A stretch of DNA of 64,000 nt, taken from Aquiflexum lacus (GTDB taxonomy: Bacteria; Bacteroidota; Bacteroidia; Cytophagales; Cyclobacteriaceae). How positions within the stretch are numbered: position 1 is the first letter of the stretch; each line of letters begins with the position of its first letter. The notes under the pieces are model-generated. The model ran no database searches, was not told the origin of the DNA, and was given only the letters and a program-made list of their open reading frames with translations. The DNA is taken from contig NZ_JABFHF010000014.1 of the NCBI RefSeq assembly GCF_015476655.1, positions 62,001 through 126,000 on the forward strand. The letters are read 5' to 3'. Below, one piece after another: positions 27,473-36,720 of the stretch. Made by a program: the position numbers and the translations under genes.

Positions 27473-27556
27473 TGCGCACGAGAAGATTCGAACTTCCACA
27501 CCCGTAAGGGCACCACCCCCTCAAAGTGGCGTGTCTACCAGTTTCACCACGTGCGC
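27473..27556 (-). tRNA. tRNA-Leu (anticodon GAG)
   Basis: An 84-nt class II tRNA. The acceptor stem GCGCACG (complement of 27550-27556) pairs with CGTGCGC (complement of 27474-27480), with discriminator A at 27473. The D-arm reads TGGTGAAACTGGTAGACACGCC. The anticodon stem CCACT/GGTGG holds loop TTGAGGG with anticodon GAG, decoding CTC and CTT. A long variable arm (TGCCCTTACGGGTG) and the T-loop TTCGAAT are present. CCA is not encoded. A terminator follows. Confidence 0.95.
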
Positions 27557-27666
27557 TTTTAGGGTCAGCAAAAGTAGAAATGAAAACCTTTCCCTGCAAG
27601 GGGTAAAGGGTATTTTAATTACTCAATTTAGTTTACTCATGCCATGACTTTGAGTCATGGCTTAAA

Positions 27667-28551
27667 TTAACCAAAGACCTTCTTTTCAGCGGCCAACAAA
27701 GTATTGTATAACAAAGAGGCAATAGTCATCGGACCCACACCTCCTGGAACAGGTGTGATAGCTGAAGCCTTTTTAGAAACTTCATCAAATTTCACATCTC
27801 CGATCAACCTGAATCCTGATTTCTTGCTTGAATCTTCAATTCTATGAATTCCAACATCTATCACCACTGCCCCTTCTTTAACCATATCCGAAGTTACAAA
27901 CTCAGGCCTACCCAAAGCAACAATCAAGATATCGGCAGTCTTGGCTATTTCAGGTAGATTCTTCGTTCTGCTATGGGTTAGGGTTACAGTACAGTTTCCT
28001 GGATATTCATTCCTCGCCATCAAAATACTCATGGGAGAACCTACGATATGGCTTCTACCAATGACCACACAGTGTTTGCCCGAAGTTTCTATTTTATATC
28101 TTTTCAACAACTCGACTATTCCATAAGGAGTAGCTGCAACATAAGCCGGCCAACCTAAGGTCATCCTTCCCACATTGACAGGTGTAAAGCCATCCACATC
28201 CTTTTCAGGCTTGATTTTATTGGTTACTTTTTCTACAGAAATATGCTTGGGAAGTGGCAATTGGACAATCAACCCATCAATCTCTGGATTTTGATTGATA
28301 TCTTCCACCACCTTCAAAAGTTCCTCTTCAGACACCGATTCCTCCAACCTGACCAAGGTAGACTCAAACCCAACCTGTTCACAGGACTTTACCTTTGCCC
28401 CCACATAGGTCTGACTTGCCCCGTCACTTCCAACAAGGATTGCAGCCAAGTGGGGCGTTTTTCCTCCTTCCACCTTGATCTCAGCCACACGATGTGCGAT
28501 TTCAATTTTGATTTCTTCTGAGGTTTTTTTTCCGTCTATTAGTGTTGGCAT
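27667..28551 (-). CDS. folD: Methylenetetrahydrofolate dehydrogenase/cyclohydrolase
   Basis: Bifunctional cytoplasmic enzyme interconverting 5,10-methylene-, methenyl- and 10-formyl-tetrahydrofolate for purine, Met and formyl-Met synthesis. The 294 residues contain the substrate-site [10 protein letters not shown] (Tyr and Lys of the YxxxK motif, about 50-59), [10 protein letters not shown] near residue 97, [10 protein letters not shown] near 120, the NADP-binding GRSHIVGSP near 166, and [20 protein letters not shown] at the C-terminus. It is full length. The 190-bp upstream gap carries TTGGTTCT-type repeats. Confidence 0.96.
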   Translation of the reverse strand: MPTLIDGKKTSEEIKIEIAHRVAEIKVEGGKTPHLAAILVGSDGASQTYVGAKVKSCEQVGFESTLVRLEESVSEEELLKVVEDINQNPEIDGLIVQLPLPKHISVEKVTNKIKPEKDVDGFTPVNVGRMTLGWPAYVAATPYGIVELLKRYKIETSGKHCVVIGRSHIVGSPMSILMARNEYPGNCTVTLTHSRTKNLPEIAKTADILIVALGRPEFVTSDMVKEGAVVIDVGIHRIEDSSKKSGFRLIGDVKFDEVSKKASAITPVPGGVGPMTIASLLYNTLLAAEKKVFG

Positions 28552-28671
28552 GATGAGCGTGAATTTAATAGGGTTTGGCTATTTAGTTAATTATTGTTTG
28601 TTCAGAATTAAGTATCGGAAATCGAATTATAAATCCGCTTAACACGTCACGAAATTACTGATTTCTGAAAG

Positions 28672-28743
28672 AAAGTCTTGGTTCTTGTATCTTGGTTCTG
28701 GTTTCTATGATCAAGACTCTCGGTTCTCGCCTCTCGTTTCTCT
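28672..28743. repeat. Low-complexity TTGGTTCT-type repeats
   Basis: The stretch holds imperfect tandem units: CTTGGTTCT, CTTGTAT, CTTGGTTCTGGTTTCT, CTCGGTTCTCG, CTCTCGTTTCTC. No gene is present. It lies in the intergenic gap between lepA and folD. Confidence 0.45.
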
Positions 28744-28745
28744 TA

Positions 28746-30539
28746 CTAATCCAACTTCAACACCGCCATAAATGCCTCCTGAGGAATCTCTACGTTGCCT
28801 ACTTGCCTCATGCGTTTCTTTCCTTTTTTCTGCTTTTCGAGGAGTTTGCGTTTACGCGAAATATCCCCGCCATAGCATTTGGCCAAAACATTTTTACGCA
28901 TGGCTTTTACGGTTTCCCTCGCTATGATTTTGGCTCCAATTGCTGCTTGAATGGCAATTTCAAACATTTGTCTCGGTACCAATTCCTTCAGTTTTTCGCA
29001 AAGTCTTTTTCCCCATTCGTATGCTTTGTCCCTGTGTACAATAGCAGATAATGCATCCACTATTTCACCATTGAGCATGACATCCAAGCGCACCATATGG
29101 GATTGTTTGAAACCGATCATTTCATAATCTAATGAAGCGTACCCCCTTGAAATGGTTTTGAGTCGGTCAAAAAAATCAAAAACTATTTCGGCCAAAGGCA
29201 TATCGAAGGACAATTCAACACGGTCAGATGTCAGGTAAACCTGATTTTTGATCAATCCTCTTTTGTCCATACAAAGTTGGATTACAGGACCTACAAACTC
29301 AGCTGCAGTGATGATGGTGGCTTTAACAAATGGTTCCTCAATATGCTTGAAAAGTGTCGGGTCAGGCATATCAGAAGGGGCATTGACCAACTTGTACTCA
29401 TTGTTGTTCATCAGGGCCTTAAACTGAACTGATGGTACGGTAGTGATGACCGTCATGTCAAATTCACGTTCCAAGCGCTCTTGTATGATCTCCATATGAA
29501 GCATTCCTAAGAATCCGCAGCGGAATCCAAATCCTAAAGCAGCTGAAGTCTCTGGTTCCCATACCAAAGAAGCGTCATTGAGTTGGAGCTTTTCCATAGA
29601 AGCCCTTAATTCTTCAAATTCCGTGGTTTCAACAGGATAGATCCCAGCGAAAACCATGGGCTTTACATTCTCAAAACCTTTGACCATTATGGTACAAGGA
29701 TTTTTGACATGCGTGATGGTATCACCAACTTTGACCTCTTTGGCCACTTTGATCCCGGAAATGAGGTATCCTACATTTCCTGCAGACATGGTCTGTTGGG
29801 GAATCTGATTCATTCCCAATATCCCAATTTCATCTGCGAAGTATTCTTTATTGGTATTGACAAATTTGATCTTGTCACCCTTGTTCATACTCCCATTGAA
29901 AATCCGGAATATAACTTCAACTCCTCTAAATGGATTGTAAACCGAGTCAAAAATCATGGCCTGTAGCGGTTCATTGGGATCCCCTTTTGGTGCGGGAACA
30001 CGTTCCACAACTGCATTCAGGATATCTTCAATACCAATACCCTCTTTGCCGGAAGCCAACACAATATCCTCCCTGTCACAACCAATAAGGTCAATGACCT
30101 CATCAGCCACTACTTCAGGTTCAGCACCGGGAAGGTCTATTTTATTTAAAACAGGGATGATTTCAAGATCATGGCCGATGGCCAAATACAAGTTGGATAT
30201 GGTCTGGGCTTCCACGCCCTGGGAAGCATCCACAATCAACAAAGCCCCTTCGCAGGCAGCAATGGACCTGGAAACCTCATAAGAAAAATCCACATGTCCG
30301 GGAGTATCTATCAGGTTGAGAGTATATTCCTCACCTTTATACATGTATTTCATCTGGATTGCATGGGACTTGATGGTGATGCCACGCTCACGTTCCAAAT
30401 CCATGTTGTCCAATAATTGATTTTGCATCTCCCTGCCACTTACCGTATGGGTAAATTCAAGGAGACGGTCTGCGAGTGTACTTTTCCCATGATCGATATG
30501 GGCGATAATACAGAAATTCCTAATTCTTTGCATATTCAT
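28746..30539 (-). CDS. lepA: Elongation factor 4 (LepA)
   Basis: Translational GTPase that can back-translocate or remodel stalled ribosomes. The 597-residue length is standard. GTPase motifs are [10 protein letters not shown] (G1, about 13-22), DTPGHVDF (G3, about 78-85) and NKIDLP (G4, about 132-137). EF-G-like domains II, III and V follow, then the LepA-specific C-terminal domain with [45 protein letters not shown]. The start is ATG at 30539. The gene is complete and separate from the orphan antitoxin-like gene upstream. Confidence 0.97.
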   Translation of the reverse strand: MNMQRIRNFCIIAHIDHGKSTLADRLLEFTHTVSGREMQNQLLDNMDLERERGITIKSHAIQMKYMYKGEEYTLNLIDTPGHVDFSYEVSRSIAACEGALLIVDASQGVEAQTISNLYLAIGHDLEIIPVLNKIDLPGAEPEVVADEVIDLIGCDREDIVLASGKEGIGIEDILNAVVERVPAPKGDPNEPLQAMIFDSVYNPFRGVEVIFRIFNGSMNKGDKIKFVNTNKEYFADEIGILGMNQIPQQTMSAGNVGYLISGIKVAKEVKVGDTITHVKNPCTIMVKGFENVKPMVFAGIYPVETTEFEELRASMEKLQLNDASLVWEPETSAALGFGFRCGFLGMLHMEIIQERLEREFDMTVITTVPSVQFKALMNNNEYKLVNAPSDMPDPTLFKHIEEPFVKATIITAAEFVGPVIQLCMDKRGLIKNQVYLTSDRVELSFDMPLAEIVFDFFDRLKTISRGYASLDYEMIGFKQSHMVRLDVMLNGEIVDALSAIVHRDKAYEWGKRLCEKLKELVPRQMFEIAIQAAIGAKIIARETVKAMRKNVLAKCYGGDISRKRKLLEKQKKGKKRMRQVGNVEIPQEAFMAVLKLD

Positions 30540-30655
30540 TCTGGGCGCAAAAATAGAAAAATTTGCGGGTTATATCAGTATATGAAGAGAAGGAAGGTCT
30601 AAATTGTTTTAATAAAAAAATCAATTATACAGAATAACTAAAAGAATTATTTGAT

Positions 30656-30877
30656 CTAATTATCGAAGCTTGGCTGGTTCCTTTCTTCCATAAAATCATC
30701 AGTGAAAAGTTTTACACCCTCAATTAAGGATTCCCAAGGATTATGAAAGGGAATAATGAAAATTGAGTTACCCATTTTTTTAAGGTAAACCTTATTATCA
30801 TCTATTTTAAAATTTTCAGGTATCTTAATAAACTGGCTTCCTGAAATATTTTCAATTTCTACTTCTTCGATTTTCAT
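30656..30877 (-). CDS. AbrB/VapB-like antitoxin-type protein, orphan
   Basis: A 73-residue protein whose N-terminal half (EEVEIENISGSQFIKIPENFKIDDNKVYLKKMGNSIFIIP) fits the swapped-hairpin AbrB/SpoVT DNA-binding fold of VapB-type antitoxins. The C-terminal half (WESLIEGVKLFTDDFMEERNQPSF) resembles the toxin-binding tail of such antitoxins. No PIN-domain toxin follows: only 116 noncoding bases separate it from lepA. It may be a solitary regulator or the remnant of a toxin-antitoxin pair. Confidence 0.7.
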   Translation of the reverse strand: MKIEEVEIENISGSQFIKIPENFKIDDNKVYLKKMGNSIFIIPFHNPWESLIEGVKLFTDDFMEERNQPSFDN

Positions 30878-30972
30878 TGGATTTGAGTTTCTTAAATGTA
30901 CGCATTTTTCAATTTTATTGTTAAAAACAAACCTTTCTTATTTTCTTTGCACCATCATCAAAAATCAGTGAA

Positions 30973-31518
30973 ATGAAGGCCATTGCTGAAAAGAAAAAAG
31001 CCAAAAACATCGGAGAGTTTATCATCTATATGTACCAAATGGAAGACCTCTTAAGAGCTTACCAGTTCAACATGCAAAAGGTAAAACAATATGTCATTTC
31101 ACATTACCCGATTTCTGAGGAAGAAAAAGAGGGAACTTACCAATGGTTTGCTGGACTGGCAGATTCCATGGCAAATGAGGATATTAAGGAAAGCGGCCAT
31201 TTAAAATCCGTTCATCATATGGTTGACCTTCTGGCCAAATTACATTGGCAACTGTTGAAAACCGACAACAGCTATTTCAATATCTACCAAAAAGCCAAAC
31301 CGCATATCATCCAAATGGTGCTTGAAGCTGGCGAAAATTCTCCCGGCAACGAAATCCAAATCTGCATCAATGCGATCTACGGGTTGCTTTTGGCCAAATT
31401 ACATGGAAGGGAAATCCCTAAAGATATGGTAGCTGCAACTGAAATATTTGGTGATGTACTGAGTTATCTTAATTGGGCTTATTTTGAGGGGTTGGGGAGA
31501 AAGGCAAAGGATAATTAA
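30973..31518 (+). CDS. DUF4924 family protein
   Basis: A 181-residue, all-alpha cytoplasmic protein with no signal peptide or catalytic motif. The opening MKAIAEKKKAKNIGEFIIYMYQMEDLLRAYQFNMQKVKQYV and the GNEIQICINAIYGLLLAKLHGREI segment match what I recall of the Bacteroidota-specific DUF4924 family. Function is unknown. Its stop overlaps the 3' end of the truncated helicase fragment by 4 bp (tail to tail), close to the left border of the duplicated segment. Confidence 0.78.
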   Translation: MKAIAEKKKAKNIGEFIIYMYQMEDLLRAYQFNMQKVKQYVISHYPISEEEKEGTYQWFAGLADSMANEDIKESGHLKSVHHMVDLLAKLHWQLLKTDNSYFNIYQKAKPHIIQMVLEAGENSPGNEIQICINAIYGLLLAKLHGREIPKDMVAATEIFGDVLSYLNWAYFEGLGRKAKDN

Positions 31519-31995
31519 CCCTCATCCAAATACTCATAAACACTTTTATAACAATCATTCCCATCCACATAATCCAAAAATGCCGCATAGAAAGGATGGT
31601 TGCTTAAGGTGGCACTGTCTCCTATGACAATCAGTTTTCTTTTGGCCCGGGTAAGGGCCACGTTCATCCTTCTGGTATCTGCCAAGAATCCGATCTCACC
31701 GGAACTATTGGACCTGACCAAACTGATGACAATGATATCCCGCTCCTGCCCCTGAAATCCATCTATGGAATCTATCGTCAATAAATCCGAAAAAGAACGC
31801 AGATTAGGAAACTCATAAGAATCAAATACCAATTCATTGAACCTCCTGACCTGGGCCCGATAAGGAGCTATTAGGCCGATGTTCCATTCATTCGTTTTGA
31901 TTTTGGCAATACCAATCCTTTTGATCAGATTTTCCAGATATCTCAAGGCAAACCTTGCTTCCTCCAAGTTAAACGTGCTCAGGGATTCTTCCCCC
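31515..31995 (-). pseudogene. Truncated second copy of Upf1-like helicase C-terminus
   Basis: Bases 31521-31995 duplicate 32623-33097 of the complete helicase gene (constant offset 1102). By hand I count about 24 substitutions over roughly 470 bp (about 5 percent), nearly all at third codon positions; only one Glu/Asp change alters the shared protein. It encodes helicase motifs IV-VI (NIGLIAPYRAQ, LTIDSIDGFQGQERD, VALTRAKRKL) but lacks Walker A and B. The 5' end stops abruptly next to the inverted-repeat element at 31999, and the reading ends DEG-stop instead of DEDF-stop. No function is expected. Confidence 0.9.
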
Positions 31996-31998
31996 ATT

Positions 31999-32090
31999 TG
32001 GGTGTAAATTGGCACAGGCGCTAGGTGTAGATTGTATCTACACCTTTTCTATCCTTGGAATTTGTAATTCCTGTGAATATGTTACACCCA
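31999..32090. mobile_element. 92-bp MITE-like element or fused IS ends
   Basis: TGGGTGTAA (31999-32007) is exactly inverted as TTACACCCA (32082-32090). CACAGG (32013-32018) is inverted as CCTGTG (32070-32075), giving terminal inverted repeats of about 20 bp. Inside, AGGTGTAGAT (32023-32032) and ATCTACACCT (32036-32045) form a 10-bp hairpin. No transposase frame is present and the flanks show no target-site duplication. It sits exactly between the truncated helicase copy and the truncated HepT gene. Confidence 0.65.
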
Positions 32091-32104
32091 GTTGAAAACC
32101 ACAT

Positions 32105-32251
32105 CTAGTCACCACCCAACGCTGTTCTACAACGTTTCAATGTTTCATCTGCAAAAAATTCTTCTTTGGTTTTGTATGGAGTAATCACATTAGATATGTA
32201 AATACACTCATCAACACTATGCTTAAGATATTCCTTTGGAAGCTTAGACAT
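32105..32251 (-). pseudogene. Truncated HepT-like (DUF86) HEPN toxin gene
   Basis: Frame of 48 codons starting at ATG (complement of 32249-32251) and overlapping the MNT gene by 8 bp, as in intact MntA-HepT pairs. It reads MSKLPKEYLKHSVDECIYI...FFADETLKR, matching the start of DUF86/HEPN proteins, then turns into unrelated sequence and stops. The catalytic RX4-6H motif expected further along is missing. The break lies some 15 to 45 bp from the 92-bp inverted-repeat element. Confidence 0.7.
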
Positions 32252-32540
32252 ATTCTACTTCAGATAAAATTTTTGGCCCTATATAAGGGCTAAGTCCGTT
32301 TTTAGTGACAATATCTACTCTACAATTCTTAAAAGAATTTTCTATGATATCGCAAACGGCCATATAATTGTCGAAGTTTTCCATCTCAGGTTCAAAGTCA
32401 ATCAAAATATCAATGTCGCTGTTTATGGAATATTCATTTTTTGCATAGGATCCAAATAAACCTATGGATCTAATGCCAAAAGTAGAAAGTTCACTTTCCA
32501 ATGACTTAAGGTTATTTAAAATGGATTCTTTGGTTTTCAT
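32244..32540 (-). CDS. MNT-type minimal nucleotidyltransferase (MntA-like antitoxin)
   Basis: A 98-residue protein of the pol-beta minimal nucleotidyltransferase fold. It has GLFGSYAKNEYSINSDIDILIDF with the GS signature and the DxD metal motif (about residues 28-50), then VDIVTKNGL. In MntA-HepT systems such proteins AMPylate and silence the HEPN ribonuclease. Here the partner directly downstream is truncated, so this is a left-over antitoxin unless a partner lies elsewhere. It lies between two copies of helicase sequence and is probably part of an acquired segment. Confidence 0.85.
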   Translation of the reverse strand: MKTKESILNNLKSLESELSTFGIRSIGLFGSYAKNEYSINSDIDILIDFEPEMENFDNYMAVCDIIENSFKNCRVDIVTKNGLSPYIGPKILSEVEYV

Positions 32541-32613
32541 TATTAAGATGTTGACACAAATATACTTATCTTTTTGGGCATGTAGTCTAATTTAGCGGAG
32601 TTTGGTGTATTTG

Positions 32614-34551
32614 TTAAAAGTCCTCATCCAAATACTCATAAACACTTTTATAACATTCATTCCCATCCACATAATCCAAAAATGCCGCATAGAAAGGATG
32701 GTTACTTAGGGTGGCGCTATCTCCAATGACAATCAGTTTTCTTTTGGCCCGGGTCAGGGCAACGTTCATCCTTCTGGTATCTGCCAAGAATCCGATTTCG
32801 CCCGAACTATTGGACCTAACCAAACTGATGACGATGATATCCCGCTCCTGCCCCTGAAATCCATCTATGGAATCAATGGTCAACAAATCCGAAAATGAAC
32901 GCAGATTCGGAAATTCATATGAATCAAACACCAATTCATTGAACCTCCTGACCTGGGCCCGATAAGGAGCTATCAGGCCGATGTTCCATTCATTCGTTTT
33001 AATTTTGGCAATGCCAATCCTTTTGATCAGATTTTCCAGATATCTCAAGGCAAACCTTGCTTCCTCCAAGTTAAACGTGCTCAGGGATTCTTCCTCCTGT
33101 TGCTCCGCAAATCCACTGCCTGCAGTATCAATATATTCCAGGACAGACTCATCATCAGAAAGTTTATGTTCAAGGGTATTGTCGGCAGCTATCAATCCAT
33201 CCTTGTAAAAATATTTCCCGGAAAAGCCCATGATCAGCTCAGGCATTCTGTATTGCAAACTCAACATCTGTGATGCCGCAGGCTTCCTTTTGATCACCTT
33301 TTCGAATAAGGTTTCACTTAATCCGTTTTTGGAAGCTTCATAGGATTTGATGGTCGGTGGCAATTGACAATGATCGCCTGCCATCACTACCTTTTGGGCT
33401 TTTTGGATGGGAATCCAAGTGGCAGCTTCCAATCCCTGCGCGGCTTCATCAATGAAAACAACCGGGAAACTCATTCCTTTCAAAGCTGAATTAGAAGCCC
33501 CCACCAAGGTGGATGCAAATACCTGAGTCTGTTGGAAAATGTCATAGGTAATGTAATCCTGCAGGCTTTCTGCATCTGATTTCAGCCTACTGACTTCATC
33601 AAATATTCTCTTTCGCTGCATCCGCTCCTCAGGACCAAAACTTCGCTTATACTTTTGCCCCATCTTTCGATATTCCTCAGCAGATTTTTTGAGCCGCTTC
33701 AGATCTTTGTAGCTGTCATGATTGGCTATTTTGGCATCCAAAGTCTGCGATAAAATATGATCCTCCACCCTGGCAGGATGTCCAATCCGAAGTGTGCTGA
33801 TATTTTGAGCTATCAGTTTTTCGACCAACAGATCTACAGCAGCATTACTTGGCGCACAGACCAATACCTGCTTGGTAGATTCCAAAGACTGTAAGATGGC
33901 CGCTACCAAAGTGGTCGTCTTACCTGTTCCGGGAGGCCCATGAATGATGGCTACATCCTTGGCATTCCTGACCAGATTTAATGCCGTGTTTTGGCTGCTG
34001 TTCAGTTGGTTATTTTGAACAATATCAGTTTGTTTGAATTCAGGCTCTTTTTCACCGAGTAAAATATTTTTCAGTTCACCCAACCTTCCTTTTTCTGATT
34101 TGATAACAGCTTTTAAAGTAGACTCCATTTCACGGTAACTTGCCTCATCAAAAAGCAGGTCAATCCCCATCTTCCCGGAATTCATCCAATCGGGGATTTC
34201 ATCTACCTGTAAAGTGACCACCATGATGTCTTTTTTGACCTGATTGATCACACCATTGATCCTATTTTCCTGGGATTGGTGCTTATCATGATTGGAAAAG
34301 ATGGAGACTGATTTACCGGATTGGAAAACATGGGATTGCTTGGAATCGAATCTTTCCAACTCAACGATCAGCCGTTCACCAAATCCTGTTTTGGTTTTTT
34401 TTAGTTGGACCGGATACCAGCAAACACCCTCTTCCTTTTTGTCTGATATTGAGGTATATAAAAATTTCTTTTTGTAGTGGTTCAAATCCTCTTCCCATTC
34501 CTGTTTCAGAAGTTTGAGAGAAAAACTTAATTCTTCCTGTATTCTTGACAT
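32614..34551 (-). CDS. SF1B helicase, Upf1/IGHMBP2-like
   Basis: A 645-residue AAA_11/AAA_12 type helicase, probably 5'-3' acting on DNA or RNA. An N-terminal OB-like domain (about 1-150) precedes Walker [11 protein letters not shown] (about 203-212), Walker B VVFIDEAAQG (about 364-373), motif III AGDHCQLPPT, motif IV LQYRMP, IAPYRAQ, SIDGFQGQERD (motif V) and VALTRAKRKL (motif VI). It is complete and begins at ATG 34551. The last 475 bp are duplicated at 31521-31995 in a truncated copy. The biological role in Bacteroidota is not established. Confidence 0.92.
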   Translation of the reverse strand: MSRIQEELSFSLKLLKQEWEEDLNHYKKKFLYTSISDKKEEGVCWYPVQLKKTKTGFGERLIVELERFDSKQSHVFQSGKSVSIFSNHDKHQSQENRINGVINQVKKDIMVVTLQVDEIPDWMNSGKMGIDLLFDEASYREMESTLKAVIKSEKGRLGELKNILLGEKEPEFKQTDIVQNNQLNSSQNTALNLVRNAKDVAIIHGPPGTGKTTTLVAAILQSLESTKQVLVCAPSNAAVDLLVEKLIAQNISTLRIGHPARVEDHILSQTLDAKIANHDSYKDLKRLKKSAEEYRKMGQKYKRSFGPEERMQRKRIFDEVSRLKSDAESLQDYITYDIFQQTQVFASTLVGASNSALKGMSFPVVFIDEAAQGLEAATWIPIQKAQKVVMAGDHCQLPPTIKSYEASKNGLSETLFEKVIKRKPAASQMLSLQYRMPELIMGFSGKYFYKDGLIAADNTLEHKLSDDESVLEYIDTAGSGFAEQQEEESLSTFNLEEARFALRYLENLIKRIGIAKIKTNEWNIGLIAPYRAQVRRFNELVFDSYEFPNLRSFSDLLTIDSIDGFQGQERDIIVISLVRSNSSGEIGFLADTRRMNVALTRAKRKLIVIGDSATLSNHPFYAAFLDYVDGNECYKSVYEYLDEDF

Positions 34552-34610
34552 CTATTGTTAAATTTGAGGCAAATTACATACATAACCCAGACAGTAAAAC
34601 TATCTCGTAA

Positions 34611-35204
34611 GTGAATTATCTAGCACATGCATATTTATCCTTTGGGGAACCCAAAGTTTTGATTGGAAATTTTATAGGGGACTTTGTCAGAGGAGACATT
34701 GATACTGCTTTTGAAAAGGATATTGTCGTAGGTATCAAACTCCATTGGGAAATCGACAAGTACACGGACAATCATCCTGTGGTAAAAGAAGCCCAATCCA
34801 TTTTACGACCAGAATACGGTAGATATTCTACGGTCATCACCGATATGTATTTTGATTATTTTCTGGGCAGGTATTGGAAAAACTATTTCCCTAAACCCAT
34901 TGAGGAGTTTGCTGATAATGTTTATGCCATCATTGAAGAACATAAAGAAATATTGCCCGAGAAATTCCTGATGACCTTCGGTTATATGAAATATTACAAC
35001 TGGCTTACTGGATATGGGGACTTGGATGGCATAAGAAGGGCATTGACCGGAATGTCCAAAAGAACCAAATTTGATTCAAAAATGGAAACTGCTCACTTAT
35101 TTCTTGACCAACATCATGAATATCTGAAGGTTCATTTTGGTGATTTTTTTGAAGATGTGGTCAGCTTTTCCAAAAAAACCCTAGCCGAATTGAAGTCACA
35201 ATGA
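34611..35204 (+). CDS. acpH: Acyl carrier protein phosphodiesterase
   Basis: A 197-residue DUF479/ACPD family enzyme that removes 4'-phosphopantetheine from acyl carrier protein. The start is GTG at 34611, giving the conserved opening MNYLAHAYLSFG. Further signatures are GNFIGDFVRG (about 19-28), a GIKLHWEIDKYTDNHP segment with His and Asp ligands near 45-55, and ITDMYFDYFLGRYW. It overlaps the downstream membrane protein by 4 bp (ATGA). Confidence 0.88.
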   Translation: MNYLAHAYLSFGEPKVLIGNFIGDFVRGDIDTAFEKDIVVGIKLHWEIDKYTDNHPVVKEAQSILRPEYGRYSTVITDMYFDYFLGRYWKNYFPKPIEEFADNVYAIIEEHKEILPEKFLMTFGYMKYYNWLTGYGDLDGIRRALTGMSKRTKFDSKMETAHLFLDQHHEYLKVHFGDFFEDVVSFSKKTLAELKSQ

Positions 35205-35662
35205 TTCATTGCAAACCAAAATCAAGCACCTACTTTGCCCTTGGACTAATAGTAATAACATTGGTAGGTGGTTTGATTTATACGCTGAATCATTTTGCAA
35301 CTCAAAGGACCCTAAGTATAGTCGTCTATCTTTTTTCCACCGTATTACTGACTTTAGTAATCTTATTGCTTTTGGTCAAAATGATGGCTGCATACAAATT
35401 TATTTCTGGGGGTAAAGGAATCATCATCACCCAACTACCACTTAGAAATCAAACCAAGAAATATCTTTTGAATCAGGTTCTTGTTTGGGATGAAGAGCAA
35501 ATCATTACAAACAAAAGGGAATTCAAACAATTGACCCTGGTTTTTGATGACAAAAATTCTTTTTCCATCAGTAATCACGAACATATCAATTACGAGGAAT
35601 TTGTCAAATACATTCAAAAATCTTTACCCAAAAAGAAGGTTCCCACAAAAAAGAAAGGTTAA
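35201..35662 (+). CDS. Small membrane protein, two TM helices
   Basis: A 153-residue protein. TM helices at about 11-31 and 38-60 are followed by a cytoplasmic domain with strands (GKGIIITQLPLRNQTKKYLLNQVLVWDEEQIITNKREFKQLTLVFDDK) and a lysine-rich tail KKKVPTKKKG. The soluble part resembles PH-like domains in small bacterial membrane proteins, but I cannot assign a family. It is translationally coupled to acpH and overlaps the porin gene tail to tail by 4 bp. Confidence 0.7.
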   Translation: MIHCKPKSSTYFALGLIVITLVGGLIYTLNHFATQRTLSIVVYLFSTVLLTLVILLLLVKMMAAYKFISGGKGIIITQLPLRNQTKKYLLNQVLVWDEEQIITNKREFKQLTLVFDDKNSFSISNHEHINYEEFVKYIQKSLPKKKVPTKKKG

Positions 35663-36702
35663 AACCTGACTGCCAAAGATCCGGTCACTGCCGTATTTCC
35701 TTTACTGAATTTTGCTTCCGGCAAGGAGAAGATGGCTTCAGGGCTCATAAATTGACGTGCTTCGAGTCTGATCAAGGCTGATTTATTGATGTGATAATCC
35801 AAATTGGCAGACAAGCCTGATACTTTCAACCCTTCATTGAGAATGATGCCCACTGGGTCAGAATAATACTCCGCTCTACCTGCCACAAAAAACTTATCTA
35901 AAAATTGGCGACGCAAAGACGCTGTAATACCATACCATTGGTGAGGATTCCCTACAAATGATGCTTCAATTCCATAATCTGCTCCTATGGTTACTCCCCA
36001 TTTATTTTTCTCATATTGCGCATAAAAATTATTGAAGAATCTGTTCATCCTTATTGGCTGCGGACTTTCATTGCCAAAGAAATTGGAATAGTTGACTACC
36101 AAACCTTCAATGGGTCTATGATTGACGCCAATACCAACTGCCAAGGATTGGTTCCTGGAGTCTTTTTGTACATTCTGCCAACCATTTGCCAACCAAAGCT
36201 GTATATCCATTTTTTCGCTTACCGCATAAGAAAATCTTGCCCCGGTAAGAAAATAAGGAGAATTTTCTGCCATTAAGCTTCTACTCAGGTGCCAACAATC
36301 CATCCCATACCAACTCTCAAAACCAATATGAGAAGGCATGATGCCCACATCCAACCATAGCTTTTCGTTCAATTTCACACCTACTGAAACCTCATTGAGC
36401 ATCTGTGCCCATGCAGGTTCCTCGGCCAAATTGAATTGGGCGTAAGTACCTCCCATGATGGCTAAATTCCCCCGAATGTTATCATCCTCGTAACTTGCTT
36501 TCAATACTGCCAAGTTAATACTGACCTCATTATGCCTTGTGAAATTGTACAAAAAATCAGGTCTTAAATGATTCTCTGGTAGGTTAAAGTCATAATTATA
36601 ATAGGCTTCTATATACCCGGAAAATTGGATTTTGGAGGAAATAAATTCTTGGGCCAGCAGTTGGTGACAAAAAAGAAAAAGAAAAACGGAAAGTTTTTTC
36701 AT
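35659..36702 (-). CDS. OmpL-like beta-barrel porin (BBP2 family)
   Basis: A 347-residue outer-membrane protein with a signal peptide (FLFLFCHQLLAQ). The start of the mature part (FSGYIEAYYNYDFNLPENHLRPDFLYNFTRHNEVSINLAVLKASYEDDNIRGNLAIMGG) is typical of the BBP2/OmpL-like porin family in Bacteroidota. Later segments include LWLDVGIMPSHIGFESW and SPYFLTGARFSYAVSEKMD, with a C-terminal SLAVRF ending in Phe. It probably forms a diffusion pore; substrate unknown. Confidence 0.88.
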   Translation of the reverse strand: MKKLSVFLFLFCHQLLAQEFISSKIQFSGYIEAYYNYDFNLPENHLRPDFLYNFTRHNEVSINLAVLKASYEDDNIRGNLAIMGGTYAQFNLAEEPAWAQMLNEVSVGVKLNEKLWLDVGIMPSHIGFESWYGMDCWHLSRSLMAENSPYFLTGARFSYAVSEKMDIQLWLANGWQNVQKDSRNQSLAVGIGVNHRPIEGLVVNYSNFFGNESPQPIRMNRFFNNFYAQYEKNKWGVTIGADYGIEASFVGNPHQWYGITASLRRQFLDKFFVAGRAEYYSDPVGIILNEGLKVSGLSANLDYHINKSALIRLEARQFMSPEAIFSLPEAKFSKGNTAVTGSLAVRF

Positions 36703-36720
36703 AACAGTAGGGAAGCAATA

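Noticed and set aside
28672-28743. CRISPR array
   Set aside because: Units are short, irregular and without uniform spacers; no cas genes in the window.
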